Positions 17,784-27,403 are shown, numbered from the stretch's first letter. The stretch: 64,000 bases of DNA from Billgrantia sulfidoxydans (GCF_017868775.1 NZ_CP053381.1:186001-250000), one strand, 5' to 3'. Translations and numbers: made by a program. Notes: generated by a model from the sequence alone, not told the origin.

Positions 17784-19619
17784 ATGAAAACCAAGCATCA
17801 TCTGGCCGCCTTCGGCCTGGCAGCGCTTCCTCTGGCCGTTCAGGCCCAGGCCACTGTCACGCAAGACACCGATATTGTCGCCCTCAATCCCATGGTGATC
17901 ACCGCCACCCTGGCGCCGCGCACCGCCGACGAGACGCTCTCCTCGGTGACCGTGCTCGACGAGGCCACCCTGCGGCGTCAGGACCCCACCAGCGTCACCG
18001 ATCTGCTGCGCGGCCAGCCCGGAGTGGACGTCAGCTCCAACGGCAGCTTCGGCAAACAGAGCAGCGTGTCGATTCGCGGCACCTCGAATAACCAGAGTCT
18101 GCTGATGATCGACGGCATTCGCCTGCGCTCCGCTACGGATGGCGGCCCTGCGTGGCAGTACCTCGACCCGCGCATGTTCCAGCGCGCCGAGATCGTGCGC
18201 GGCCCGCGGGGCAGCCTCTACGGCGCCGACGCGGTAGGCGGCGTGGTGCAGCTCTTCACCCATGACGCTCAGGAGGGCGGCCCGCACCCGCGCATCTCTG
18301 CAGGCGGCGGCTCCTTCGATACCCAGCGATACAGTGCAGGACTCTCCGGCAGTAGCGGCGGTACCCGCTACAGCTTTGCCGGCAGCCACTTCACCACCGA
18401 TGGCACGCCGGTGCGTCGTGGTGGTGAGGATATGGGGTACGACAACACCTCAGCGCTGGCGCGAATGTCGCACACCTTCGATAGCGGCGCAGAAGTGGGA
18501 TTTCTGGCGCTGAGAGCCCGCGGTACCACGGAGTATGACGAGAGCGGCTCCATGGCCACGACTGATTATATGCAGCAGGTGGCGGGAATTTATGGAGAAC
18601 TGCCGGTAACTGACAGCTGGAGTAGTCGCTTGACGCTGAGCGAAGCGCGCGATGAAAGCGTCAACCACTTCTGGGGGTCTATCCTTGATACGCAGACACG
18701 CACGGCCCGCTGGGAGAACACGCTGACTTCAGGGGGGCATGAGTTGATTATCGGTGCGGAGTATATGAACGATAGCGTGGCCGGTAGTGTCACGGGGAAT
18801 ATGCCATGGGATGGTCCTTATGACATCGAGGAGCGTGATAACAAGGCCGTTTTCGGCCAGGCGCTACTCGATTTCGAACCGTTAGCCGTTCAAGCCAGCC
18901 TGCGTTATGACGATAACGAAGCCTACGGTGACGAGATTACCGGTAGCCTGGCGCTGGGGTATGACATCAATTCCCACCATACCCTGCGAGCCAGCTATGG
19001 CACCGCCTTCAAGGCGCCAACTTTCAACGACCTTTATTGGCCGGGGTTTGGCAATCCCGAGTTAGAAGCGGAAACATCCAAAACGGTGGAGCTCGGAGTA
19101 CGTGGCCAATATGTGCGCTGGTTCTGGGATGCCGCAATCTATCAGACCGATATTGACAACCTGATCGTCTGGCAGCAAATGGGGCAGCCGACAACGAACG
19201 TACCCACTACGCGTATCCGTGGCGTCGAACTCTCCGTGGGCGCTGAGGTAGATGATTGGACGTTAGCTGCCGCCGCGACCTACACCGACCCTGAAGATCG
19301 GGCTACCGGAAATCGTCTTAGGCGCCGTTCCAGTCAGAGCGCCCGCTTCGACGTGGATCGTGAGCTGGGCGAGTGGTTCCTGGGGGGCTCCTGGGTTCTG
19401 CAGGGCTATCGCTACGAAGATGCTGCCAACACGGATCGAATCGGTGGCTTCGGGCTGGTCAATCTGCGTGCCGGCTGGCAGTTTGCACCGCTGTGGTCGG
19501 CTCGACTGACTGTGGAGAATGCCCTTGATAAAGAGTATGTCACGACACGTTTCTTCGATGACGATGACTACCTCAACGCCGGTCGTGCGGCCTTCGTCAG
19601 TGTCCACTTTGGCCAGTAG
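17784..19619 (+). CDS. btuB: TonB-dependent cobalamin receptor BtuB
   Basis: This 611-residue outer-membrane receptor follows the cobalamin riboswitch. From ATG 17784 (MKTKHHLAAFGLAALPL, AGGGA upstream) it has a signal peptide ending near VQAQA, a TonB-box-like segment before MVITATLAPR, the plug domain (about 40-150; SVSIRGTSNNQSLLMIDGIRLR region) and a 22-strand type barrel ending in a terminal aromatic-containing segment (AFVSVHFGQ). The size matches BtuB (about 614). Surrounding btuFCD genes support B12 as the ligand. Confidence 0.92.
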   Translation: MKTKHHLAAFGLAALPLAVQAQATVTQDTDIVALNPMVITATLAPRTADETLSSVTVLDEATLRRQDPTSVTDLLRGQPGVDVSSNGSFGKQSSVSIRGTSNNQSLLMIDGIRLRSATDGGPAWQYLDPRMFQRAEIVRGPRGSLYGADAVGGVVQLFTHDAQEGGPHPRISAGGGSFDTQRYSAGLSGSSGGTRYSFAGSHFTTDGTPVRRGGEDMGYDNTSALARMSHTFDSGAEVGFLALRARGTTEYDESGSMATTDYMQQVAGIYGELPVTDSWSSRLTLSEARDESVNHFWGSILDTQTRTARWENTLTSGGHELIIGAEYMNDSVAGSVTGNMPWDGPYDIEERDNKAVFGQALLDFEPLAVQASLRYDDNEAYGDEITGSLALGYDINSHHTLRASYGTAFKAPTFNDLYWPGFGNPELEAETSKTVELGVRGQYVRWFWDAAIYQTDIDNLIVWQQMGQPTTNVPTTRIRGVELSVGAEVDDWTLAAAATYTDPEDRATGNRLRRRSSQSARFDVDRELGEWFLGGSWVLQGYRYEDAANTDRIGGFGLVNLRAGWQFAPLWSARLTVENALDKEYVTTRFFDDDDYLNAGRAAFVSVHFGQ

Positions 19620-20529
19620 CGGCCGGTTCGGCGGGGCCGTTGGCCCCGCCGTAGGTTTCAGCGCCTTGCTGGCCCTGTCGGGGCCGGCGGCCGGCGAGGC
19701 GTATGCCGATTCGCTCTGCGCCACCGACGACCGCGACCGCGAGGTGTGTCTGCCGGTGCCCGCCGGTCGCATCGCCGCGCTGTCGCCCGGTGCGACCGAG
19801 CTGGTCTATGCCGCCGGGGCCGGTGACCAGGTAGTGGCCGTAGTGGACTACAGCGACTACCCGCCGCAGGCCCAGGCGGTGCCTTCGCTGGGCAGCCATA
19901 CGCGCATCGACATGGAGCGCCTCGTCGCCCTGCGGCCCACACTGGTGATCGGCTGGGTGACCGGCAATCCCTCCGAGCAGCTGGAGATGCTGGAGGCGCT
20001 CGGCCTGCCGGTGTTCTACCTCGAGCCGCGGTCCTTCGAGGGCGTGGCCAGCGCCATCGAGCGCCTGGGACGCCTGGCCGGCACAGCCGATGCCGCGGAT
20101 CGCGAGGCGAGGCGCTTTCGCGACGGCATGATCGAGCTTCGAGAACGCTATGCCGGGCGAGCACCGGTGCGCGTCTTCTATCAGGTGTGGGACGAGCCGC
20201 TGATGACCGTCAACGACGCGCACCTGATCGGCTCGGTGCTGACCGCCTGCGGTGGCGTCAACGTTTTCGGCGACCTTGAGCGCCTGGTGCCGCGCATCGG
20301 CGACGAGTCGGTGCTCGACGCCGACCCCGAGGCGATATTGGCCGGCGGCATGGGCGAGGAGAGCCGTGAATGGCTCACCCACTGGGAGCAGTACACGAAC
20401 CTCACGGCGGTGGCGGAGGGCAACCTCTTCTTCGTGCCGCCGTCGCTGATCCAGCGCCCCACGCCGCGCCTGCTCGAGGGCAGCCGGCTGTTCTGCGAGA
20501 AACTGGAGGCAGCCCGTGCACGCCGCTAG
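19600..20529 (+). CDS. btuF: Periplasmic cobalamin-binding protein BtuF
   Basis: This substrate-binding protein passes cobalamin to BtuCD. I suggest a GTG start at 19600 (309 residues, overlapping the btuB stop by 20 bases); it gives a plausible export sequence ending near GEAYADS. The ribosome site is weak, so the start is uncertain. The mature part has the BtuF/FecB fold signature RIAALSPGATELVYAAGAGD and VPSLGSHTRIDMERLVALRPTLVIGW, described here as two motifs. It overlaps btuC by 14 bases. Confidence 0.85.
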   Translation: MSTLASSGRFGGAVGPAVGFSALLALSGPAAGEAYADSLCATDDRDREVCLPVPAGRIAALSPGATELVYAAGAGDQVVAVVDYSDYPPQAQAVPSLGSHTRIDMERLVALRPTLVIGWVTGNPSEQLEMLEALGLPVFYLEPRSFEGVASAIERLGRLAGTADAADREARRFRDGMIELRERYAGRAPVRVFYQVWDEPLMTVNDAHLIGSVLTACGGVNVFGDLERLVPRIGDESVLDADPEAILAGGMGEESREWLTHWEQYTNLTAVAEGNLFFVPPSLIQRPTPRLLEGSRLFCEKLEAARARR

Positions 20530-21520
20530 GTACTCACTGGTCGCTGTCAGGCACGGAGGGCTGGCCTTCCCGCTGGGCCTGCTGGCGCTGGCGGCGATGG
20601 CCGCCATGGCGTTGGCGGTGTCGGTCGGCAGCGTCAACATCACCCCCGCCGCGCTGTGGGAGGTGGCCCTGGGGCGCGGCGACGCCCTGGCGCGCATCTT
20701 GGTGTTGGAGCTGCGTGTGCCGCGGGCCCTCTCGGCATTTGCCACCGGTGGCCTGCTGGCATTGGCCGGTGCGCTGATGCAGGTATTGCTGCGCAATCCC
20801 TTGGCGGACCCCTACGTGCTGGGCCTCTCGGGCGGTGCCGCAGTGGGAGCGCTGGCGGCGATGCTTGCCGGGTTGGGCGGCGCGGTGATCAGCGGCTCGG
20901 CTTTCGCCGGGGCCTTTCTCTCGACACTGCTGGTTTTTGGCCTGGCCCATGGCACCGGCAGTTGGACGCCTTCCCGCCTGCTGCTCACCGGCGTGGTGGT
21001 GGCGGCCGGGTGGGGCGCGGTGGTCACGTTGATGCTGGCGGTGAGCCCCGTTGAGCGTCTTCCCGGCATGCTCTACTGGCTGATGGGCGATCTATCCTAC
21101 GCCCACACACCCGGCTATCCGCTCGTCGTGCTGCTGGGGGTGTGCCTGCTCGCCTTCCCGCTGGGGCGCAGTCTCAACGTGTTGGCCCGCGGGGCGCTGC
21201 AGGCCGCGGCCCTGGGCGTGGTGGTGCGTCCGCTGGAGTGGACGATCTACATCACGGCTAGCCTGCTCACCGCCATGGCGGTGACCACGGCCGGCAGCAT
21301 CGGCTTCGTCGGCCTGGTGGTACCGCACATGCTGCGCCTGATGCTGGGCAACGACCAACGTCTGATCCTGCCTGCTTGTGCCCTGGCTGGCGGCACCCTG
21401 CTGGTGCTCGCCGACACCCTGGCGCGCACCATCATCGCTCCGGAACAGCTTCCGGTGGGGGTGATCACGGCGCTGCTCGGCGTACCGACCTTCCTCTACC
21501 TGCTCTACCGGAGCCGCTGA
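20516..21520 (+). CDS. btuC: Cobalamin ABC transporter permease BtuC
   Basis: This 334-residue FecCD-family permease has about ten membrane helices. The ALMQVLLRNPLADPYVLGLS motif and the GFVGLVVPHMLRL coupling motif near residue 265 are typical of BtuC. It starts at GTG 20516, with GGAGG eight bases upstream inside btuF. The TGATG junction with btuD indicates coupled translation. Confidence 0.93.
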   Translation: MHAARYSLVAVRHGGLAFPLGLLALAAMAAMALAVSVGSVNITPAALWEVALGRGDALARILVLELRVPRALSAFATGGLLALAGALMQVLLRNPLADPYVLGLSGGAAVGALAAMLAGLGGAVISGSAFAGAFLSTLLVFGLAHGTGSWTPSRLLLTGVVVAAGWGAVVTLMLAVSPVERLPGMLYWLMGDLSYAHTPGYPLVVLLGVCLLAFPLGRSLNVLARGALQAAALGVVVRPLEWTIYITASLLTAMAVTTAGSIGFVGLVVPHMLRLMLGNDQRLILPACALAGGTLLVLADTLARTIIAPEQLPVGVITALLGVPTFLYLLYRSR

Positions 21521-22287
21521 TGAGCCGACTCGAGGCGCGAAATCTGGTCATCGACGTACCGGGCCGTCGCGACGGTCGGGCGCTGAACCTGGACCTGGAG
21601 CCCGGGCAGGTGTGGGGCGTGCTCGGCCCCAACGGGGCCGGCAAAACCACCTTGCTGCATACCCTGGCGGGGCTGCGAGCACCGCGGGCCGGCAGCGTGC
21701 GTCTCGACGGGGGCGCGCTCGCCTCGCTGCCGCGCCGCCGGGTCGCCCGCGCCCTGGGCCTGGTCTTCCAGGAGCGCCAGGACGGCTTTCCCGCCACGGT
21801 GCGCGAGACGGCATTGATCGGGCGCCATCCCTGGCTGTCGCCCTGGCAGATGGAGGGCGGCGAGGATCTACAGTTGGCCGAGGCTGCGCTCGAGCGGCTC
21901 GATGTCGACCACTTGGCCGAGCGGCTAGTCAGCACGCTCTCGGGCGGTGAAAGGCAGCGCCTGGCCATCGCCACGGTGCTGACCCAGGCGCCGGCCATCT
22001 GGCTCGCCGACGAGCCAACCAACCATCTTGACCTGCATCACCAGACCGCGGTGATGGCGCTGCTCGCTGGCGAGGCCCAGGCCGGCAGGGCGGTTATGCT
22101 GTGCCTGCACGACCTCAACCTCGCCGCTCGCTGGTGCGACCATCTGCTGCTGCTCTACCCCGACGGTGAAGCGTGTTGGGGGTCGCGCGATGCCATGCTG
22201 GTACCTGCAGCCCTTGAGCGCCTCTACGGCCAGCGATTGGCCACCGCCATGGTGGGTGGCGCCCCAGTCTTCGTTTCCGTGAGGTGA
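21520..22287 (+). CDS. btuD: Cobalamin ABC transporter ATPase BtuD
   Basis: This 255-residue ATPase energises BtuC. Walker A GPNGAGKT is at 36-43, the signature LSGGERQRLA near 145 and Walker B IWLADEPTNHLD near 167. ATG 21520 overlaps the btuC stop, so the further-upstream frame is not used. It is the last gene of the clear B12 uptake operon btuB-btuF-btuC-btuD. Confidence 0.93.
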   Translation: MSRLEARNLVIDVPGRRDGRALNLDLEPGQVWGVLGPNGAGKTTLLHTLAGLRAPRAGSVRLDGGALASLPRRRVARALGLVFQERQDGFPATVRETALIGRHPWLSPWQMEGGEDLQLAEAALERLDVDHLAERLVSTLSGGERQRLAIATVLTQAPAIWLADEPTNHLDLHHQTAVMALLAGEAQAGRAVMLCLHDLNLAARWCDHLLLLYPDGEACWGSRDAMLVPAALERLYGQRLATAMVGGAPVFVSVR

Positions 22288-22288
22288 T

Positions 22289-22549
22289 ATGCACCGCTCG
22301 ACCCCGATACGCGGCGAGTTCCACAGGGACTTTCCCTCCCCCCGGACAGGTGGCCGCGCTCTTCCACGGCCAGTCGCCGTGGACCTGATGCCATACCAGG
22401 CGTTCGTCATGCGCGACAACGCTAAGGACCCATGCCCGCCATGCCAATCGCATGGCCGCCGAGCGGCCACAGCCAATCGCGTACAACCACGGCGGATAGC
22501 GCAAACTGATGCGCAGATCAGCGAAATGAAGGTGGCACTCCCCCGATGA
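22289..22549 (+). CDS. Doubtful small ORF between btuD and the ferredoxin-like gene
   Basis: An 86-codon frame starts at an ATG with GAGGTG just upstream, inside the end of btuD, and ends as ATGA overlapping the next gene. That layout looks like translational coupling. The sequence (rich in Arg, Pro and His) matches no family I know and lacks any domain-like pattern. It could be a decayed or merely open frame in the 257-base gap; I see nothing else in that gap. Confidence 0.25.
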   Translation: MHRSTPIRGEFHRDFPSPRTGGRALPRPVAVDLMPYQAFVMRDNAKDPCPPCQSHGRRAATANRVQPRRIAQTDAQISEMKVALPR

Positions 22550-23235
22550 GACTGTTTCAGCTGAAACATGAACTCGAGGCGCATGGGCTCGTTTTGCGCG
22601 GAGCCTTCGAGGTGGAGCCGGAGGATCATGTGCCCCCGATTGCCCACGCCATCCCGGCCGCAGCACTGGTGCTAGTGGGTAATGTCGGTTCGTCGCTGTG
22701 GCCCCAATTCGCTGCTTCGCCCGAATATTGTGACGGAAGACGCGATCCGCTGGACCGCTGGAGCCAACGCATTGGAGAGGCGCTTGCTGCCCGCTACGGT
22801 GCGCGTGCGCTCTATCCGTTCGGCGGGCCGCCGCATTATCCCTTTCAGCGCTGGGCGTCGCGTGCCGAGTCGGTACACCCATCTCCGCTCGGCCTGGTCA
22901 TACACGCCGAATACGGCTCGTGGCACGCCTACCGCTTCGCGCTCGCGCTTGACCACGTGCCGGACGATCTCGCGCCAATGGCCGAACACGAGTCGCCGTG
23001 CCTGGGATGCGCCGAGCGTGCCTGTCTCGACGCCTGTCCGGTCGATGCCTTCACCGGTTCCGAGTATCGGATCGGAGCTTGCGCACAGCACCTGCGCGAC
23101 ATGCCCGACGGCGCCTGCATGCGGCTGGGCTGCGCGGCGCGACGTGCCTGTCTGGTCGGTGCCCCATCACGCTACGACTCGCAACATGCGGCATTCCACA
23201 TGCAGGCCTTCGTTTTCGCTCGATCATCCGAATAG
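22546..23235 (+). CDS. QueG-like 4Fe-4S protein (possible corrinoid-linked reductase)
   Basis: This 229-residue protein has a C-terminal half (about 145-215) with two cysteine groups, CLGCAERACLDACPVDAF and CMRLGCAARRAC, that resemble the two 4Fe-4S clusters of epoxyqueuosine reductase QueG. It also shares the GxxxxY/FHMxAF ending. The N-terminal part is shorter than in QueG and I see no full cobalamin domain. It lies between B12 uptake genes and the corrinoid methyltransferase operon, so it may donate electrons to, or reactivate, cobalamin. That role is inference from context. Confidence 0.65.
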   Translation: MRLFQLKHELEAHGLVLRGAFEVEPEDHVPPIAHAIPAAALVLVGNVGSSLWPQFAASPEYCDGRRDPLDRWSQRIGEALAARYGARALYPFGGPPHYPFQRWASRAESVHPSPLGLVIHAEYGSWHAYRFALALDHVPDDLAPMAEHESPCLGCAERACLDACPVDAFTGSEYRIGACAQHLRDMPDGACMRLGCAARRACLVGAPSRYDSQHAAFHMQAFVFARSSE

Positions 23236-23272
23236 CTACATGATTCCGGCCATGGCCGGGGCGTATGGCTTG

Positions 23273-25285
23273 TCATGTTCGAGTACGGCGCGGTGGTCCG
23301 ATGGCCAAGGCCGTTACCCTCGCCTCGAAGAAGACTTCCCCGTCGATGTCGTTATCGACACGGTTTTCCTCAATCTCGAAGCGCACCTCCACCTCGGCCG
23401 CACCGGCCTGCCAAGCCAAGGCTTCAGCGCGCTCGGCGGCCGTTTGCCGCGCCATCGCATAGGCTGCCTCGAGTGTGACGTGGTCGCAGGGGCCATTGGG
23501 CAGGAAGACCCTAAAGCGGCCTTGTACTGGCTGCAGAACAGAGACATGAACTCGCTGAACCACTTGGCCGAGCAGCGTGCCCACGGCGTTAGCCACCTCG
23601 CCGTGGGAAGGCAACACAACTTCGGCGCCCAGCGCCTCGCCAACCGCCGGATAGTAGCTTGCTGCCGGCCCGCCCACCGCGACCACAGGGGATGTCGGCG
23701 CGAATTTCAGCGTGAAGACCGATGGGGCCACGGCGACACGGGACTTCCCACGCAGGATCAATGCCGCCAAGGAGGCCGCCAGCCGCCCTTGCTGGCTATC
23801 GACATCGGCATCATGCAGCCCCGCCTCGATCAGTTTGGTAGAGATGGCCTCGACCACTCGGCCATAGATCTCGCGTGATGGCGCTTCCGCATCGCCTTCC
23901 GGCCAGCGTCCAAGCCCGTATTGGCGGCGCATGCGCTTGGCCCAGATGATCGCTGCCAGGCGGGCGGCCTCGACATCCCAGTGGCGTGAGATACCCAGGA
24001 CATGGGCGGCATCGGTGGGTGTGAAACCGCTGAAGATCACCAGGCCACGACGTTCCAGGCTGGTTAGTGCACGGGCCAGCCAGCGTTTCTCTTCCACCGC
24101 ACTCAGCATTTCCACTGGTCCGTCGCCCAACTGCGCCCAGGCCTCATGCTCATCGACGCTGAGCTGGCCCATAAGCGCTTCGTCGTGTTGTAGGCGCATG
24201 GCGAAGCGATTATGGTTGCTGCCCGGAGGAAGGTTGAGCTGCCGCAGCAGGGCCTCGTGTAGCTCGGGATGCTGACTGACCAACAGGCTCATGGGCAACA
24301 CGCGGCGAGGTCCGATGGCAAGGCCTCGACCAGGCGCGAAGGTGACTTCACTATCGCCGCCAAGGCCGATGGAATAGAGCTTGATCGCCTCTACCATGGG
24401 ACGCCAGTCCCCCACCCGGGCGCCGTCGAAGGAGAGCGTCGGCAAACCGTCTCGCACCACGGCAATATCCGTCGTGGTTCCCCCCATGTCGGCGACGATC
24501 AGGTTACGGCGGCCGCTAAGCATCATGGCGCCGTTGACACTGGCCGCTGGCCCGGACAGCACCGTGGTGATGGGCTGCAGGATGGCGCTGTCAGCGGAAA
24601 TCAGTGAACCGTCGCCCTTCACGATCATCAGCGGTGCCAAAATACGGTGGCGGTGCAACAGCCCTTGGACCGCCTCAATGAGACGAGCAACATAGGCGAT
24701 CATGCGGGCATTCAGCGCTGCGGTCATGGCACGGCGCGGCGCCCCCAGAGAAGCCGCCAGCTCATGGCCGCAGGTCACCGGTTTGCCTGTCAGCTCATGC
24801 ACGAGTTCCGCCGTGCGCTGCTCGTGAGCCGGGTTGCGGACACTGAAGGAGGCCGAGACGGCAAAGGCCGATACCCGCTCCCGCCAGGCCAGGATTGTTC
24901 TGCGTAGGGCTTGCTCATCCAGGGGCGCGAGTTCGCGACCTTCCGCGTCATGGCCGCCGCCCAGCATAATCAGACTGTTGGCGCCAAGGAGTGAGACCAG
25001 TCCGGTCGCCTTGACCTGTCGCTCGTCATACCCAATCAGTAGTACACAGATCGGTGCTCCCTTGCCCTCTACCGCCGAGTTGGTCGTCAGCGTCGACGAC
25101 AGTGACACCAGGTCGACCCGGGACAGCAAGTCGGCGGGCAGCGCCCTCAAGGCATCGGCGATGCCCTGCTGAAGGTCCAGGCGCGTCGTCAGACGCTTGG
25201 CCATCGCCACCACCTGGTCGGCCTCGTCCAGGAGGACCGCGTCGGTAAAGGTACCGCCCGTATCGATGCCCAGCCGATAACCCAT
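23273..25285 (-). CDS. Hydantoinase/oxoprolinase-family protein (HyuA-like)
   Basis: This 670-residue protein starts GYRLGIDTGGTFTDAVLL, the N-terminal signature of the hydantoinase A/5-oxoprolinase family. It contains NLIVADMGGTTTDIAVV near residue 275, an actin-like ATP fold motif. It is the last gene of the minus-strand corrinoid operon (start 93 bases after the ASKHA gene stop). There is no partner HyuB gene, which argues against true hydantoinase activity. ATP-binding relatives occur beside corrinoid methyltransferases, so it could be an ATP-dependent reactivation partner; this is inference. Confidence 0.75.
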   Translation of the reverse strand: MGYRLGIDTGGTFTDAVLLDEADQVVAMAKRLTTRLDLQQGIADALRALPADLLSRVDLVSLSSTLTTNSAVEGKGAPICVLLIGYDERQVKATGLVSLLGANSLIMLGGGHDAEGRELAPLDEQALRRTILAWRERVSAFAVSASFSVRNPAHEQRTAELVHELTGKPVTCGHELAASLGAPRRAMTAALNARMIAYVARLIEAVQGLLHRHRILAPLMIVKGDGSLISADSAILQPITTVLSGPAASVNGAMMLSGRRNLIVADMGGTTTDIAVVRDGLPTLSFDGARVGDWRPMVEAIKLYSIGLGGDSEVTFAPGRGLAIGPRRVLPMSLLVSQHPELHEALLRQLNLPPGSNHNRFAMRLQHDEALMGQLSVDEHEAWAQLGDGPVEMLSAVEEKRWLARALTSLERRGLVIFSGFTPTDAAHVLGISRHWDVEAARLAAIIWAKRMRRQYGLGRWPEGDAEAPSREIYGRVVEAISTKLIEAGLHDADVDSQQGRLAASLAALILRGKSRVAVAPSVFTLKFAPTSPVVAVGGPAASYYPAVGEALGAEVVLPSHGEVANAVGTLLGQVVQRVHVSVLQPVQGRFRVFLPNGPCDHVTLEAAYAMARQTAAERAEALAWQAGAAEVEVRFEIEENRVDNDIDGEVFFEARVTALAIGPPRRTRT

Positions 25286-25378
25286 TGGGGCCTCTCCTCA
25301 TGTACTTGGGTGTTTTGCCGACCACCCTTGGTGTCATTCTGTGCAGCCACATTGACAGAGCGTTAGAGAGTCGCCCCT

Positions 25379-27403
25379 TCAGGCGCGCTGCCGGCGCCGG
25401 CGCCGGCCGCCGCGCGCTGTGGCGCTGGCATCCTCCGTCACCGCCGGCAGGGTCACGTGGGCGCTCAGTTGCGGGAAGGGATCGTGGCGATGAGGGATCG
25501 CCATGGCGGCCACGAAGTGCTCCTGGAAACGCGGCTCGGTGGCGGTCTCCACCTTTTCCACGCGGCGCACCACCTCCTCGATTTCGCGGCGCGCCTTGCG
25601 GCTCAATAGGGCGATGCGCGCGCCCGTGCCAGCGGCGTTGCCCGCCGAGGTGACGTGCGCCAGATCACAGTCGGGGATCAACCCCAGGGTCATGGCGTAC
25701 TTGACGTCGATGTGAGCGCCGAAGGCCCCGGCGAGGCGGATGCGATCGACGCGGTCGGTGCCGAAGTGCTCCATCAGCAGGCGGATGCCCGCGTAGAGCG
25801 CGGCCTTGGCCAGCTGGATGGCGCGGATGTCGGCCTGGGTGATGGCAATGGTCCGCGTCGCGTCGCGATGCAGCACGTAGGCGAAGGTGCGCCCGTCGGC
25901 CACGATCCGTTCGCTGCGCGCCGCCAGGCCGCCCTGCACGATGCCGTCCCGAGTGATGACGCCGGCCAGGTACATCTCGGCGACGACCTCGATGATGCCC
26001 GAGCCGCAGATGCCCGTGATACCGTGGGACGCCATCGCCGCGTCGAAGCCCGGCTCGTCGGACCACAGCTCGCCACCGATGACCTTGAAGCGCGGCTCCA
26101 GCGTCAGGGGGTCGATGCGCACCCGCTCGATGGCACCGGCAGCCGCCCGCTGCCCGCCGCTGATCTGGGCGCCCTCGAAGGCCGGCCCGGTGGGGCTGGA
26201 GCAGGCCAGCAGCCGGTGGCGGTTGCCCAGCACGATCTCGGCATTGGTGCCCACGTCGACCAGCAGCATCAGTTCCTCGCCCAGGTAGGGCGACTCGGAG
26301 AGGATCATCCCGGCGGTGTCGGCCCCCACGTGCCCGGCGATGCAGGGCAGGCCATAGACCCGGGCGTTGGGGTGGATGGCCAGGTCCATCTCGGTGGCCC
26401 ACAGCCCGTCGATGGCCTCGTCGGTGGCCAGCGCAAAGGGCGCACCGCCCAGCTCCACCGGGTTGATGCCGAACACCAGGCTCTGCATGATCGGGTTGCC
26501 GACGAAGGTCGCCTCGAGGATGGCGTCCAGCGGCACGTCAGCCTCGGTGGCCAGTTCCACCGTCAGCTCGTTCAGGGCGTCGCGCACCGAGCGCGTCATG
26601 GCCTGATCGCCGCTGGGGTGCATCATGATATAGGAGACCCGACTCATCAGGTCCTCGCCGTAGCGGATCTGCGGGTTCATGCGCCCGGTGGAGGCGACCA
26701 CCTCGCCGGTCTGCAGATGGCACAGGTGGGCGGCGATGGTCGTCGAGCCCACGTCCACGGCTAGGCCGTAGGCCTGCGCCTGGAAGCCCGGCCAGACGGC
26801 GATGAGGCGGCGGTCGTCGTGGACCGCCACCGTCACGCCCCAGCCGCCCCGGCGCAGGGCCTGCTGCAGTTGCTGGACGACGCGGATGTCGGTTTCCAGC
26901 CCGGTCAGCCGCCACTCGTGGGCCAGGGCCTCCTTGAGGCGGCGCATGTCCGAGGCCGGAACGTGCATGTCCGGCTCCTGCACCTCCACGTAGTAGAGGC
27001 GCACGATGGGGTCGAGCGCGATGTCGAGCACCTCGGCCCGCTTGCGCACGATCTGACGGTGCACCTGGCTGGCAGGCGGCACATCGATCACGGCGTCGCC
27101 GAGCAGGAGGGTCGAGCAGCTCAGCCGACGGCCGTCGCGCAGCGGCCCGCGACGCTTCTCCCAGGCCTGCTCGGTGTCGCTCTTGGCGGAGAGGTGATCC
27201 GGCCATGACGAGACCCCGTGCTTAGCGAAGCGCCCCTCGCAGAGGTCGACCTGGCAGCGGCCGCACAGGCCGCGCCCGCCGCACACCGAATCGATGTCGA
27301 CCCCCAGCGCGCGAGCAGCCTCCAGCACCGGGGTGCCGACCGGGAAGCGTCCGCGGCGCCCGGAAGGGGTGAAGACGACGAGCGCTTCGTGAGCATCGGA
27401 CAT
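25379..27403 (-). CDS. Corrinoid reactivation protein (2Fe-2S + ASKHA domain, RamA/AcsV-like)
   Basis: This 674-residue protein uses ATP and low-potential electrons to reduce inactive Co(II) corrinoid to Co(I). The N-terminus has a plant-type 2Fe-2S site (Cys41, Cys47, Cys50 in CGGRGLCGRC, and a further Cys near 96). The large C-terminal part is the DUF4445/ASKHA ATPase, with YGLAVDVGSTTIAAHL near 212 and LLVDVGTNAEIVLG near 380. It follows the methyltransferase gene in the operon, as expected of an activator for a methylamine- or betaine-type corrinoid system. Confidence 0.88.
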   Translation of the reverse strand: MSDAHEALVVFTPSGRRGRFPVGTPVLEAARALGVDIDSVCGGRGLCGRCQVDLCEGRFAKHGVSSWPDHLSAKSDTEQAWEKRRGPLRDGRRLSCSTLLLGDAVIDVPPASQVHRQIVRKRAEVLDIALDPIVRLYYVEVQEPDMHVPASDMRRLKEALAHEWRLTGLETDIRVVQQLQQALRRGGWGVTVAVHDDRRLIAVWPGFQAQAYGLAVDVGSTTIAAHLCHLQTGEVVASTGRMNPQIRYGEDLMSRVSYIMMHPSGDQAMTRSVRDALNELTVELATEADVPLDAILEATFVGNPIMQSLVFGINPVELGGAPFALATDEAIDGLWATEMDLAIHPNARVYGLPCIAGHVGADTAGMILSESPYLGEELMLLVDVGTNAEIVLGNRHRLLACSSPTGPAFEGAQISGGQRAAAGAIERVRIDPLTLEPRFKVIGGELWSDEPGFDAAMASHGITGICGSGIIEVVAEMYLAGVITRDGIVQGGLAARSERIVADGRTFAYVLHRDATRTIAITQADIRAIQLAKAALYAGIRLLMEHFGTDRVDRIRLAGAFGAHIDVKYAMTLGLIPDCDLAHVTSAGNAAGTGARIALLSRKARREIEEVVRRVEKVETATEPRFQEHFVAAMAIPHRHDPFPQLSAHVTLPAVTEDASATARGGRRRRRQRA

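Noticed and set aside
25655-26764. A 369-codon plus-strand frame opposite the ASKHA gene
   Set aside because: The minus-strand product has clear 2Fe-2S and ASKHA motifs; the plus-strand frame is low-complexity Gly/Ala/Asp/Val sequence.
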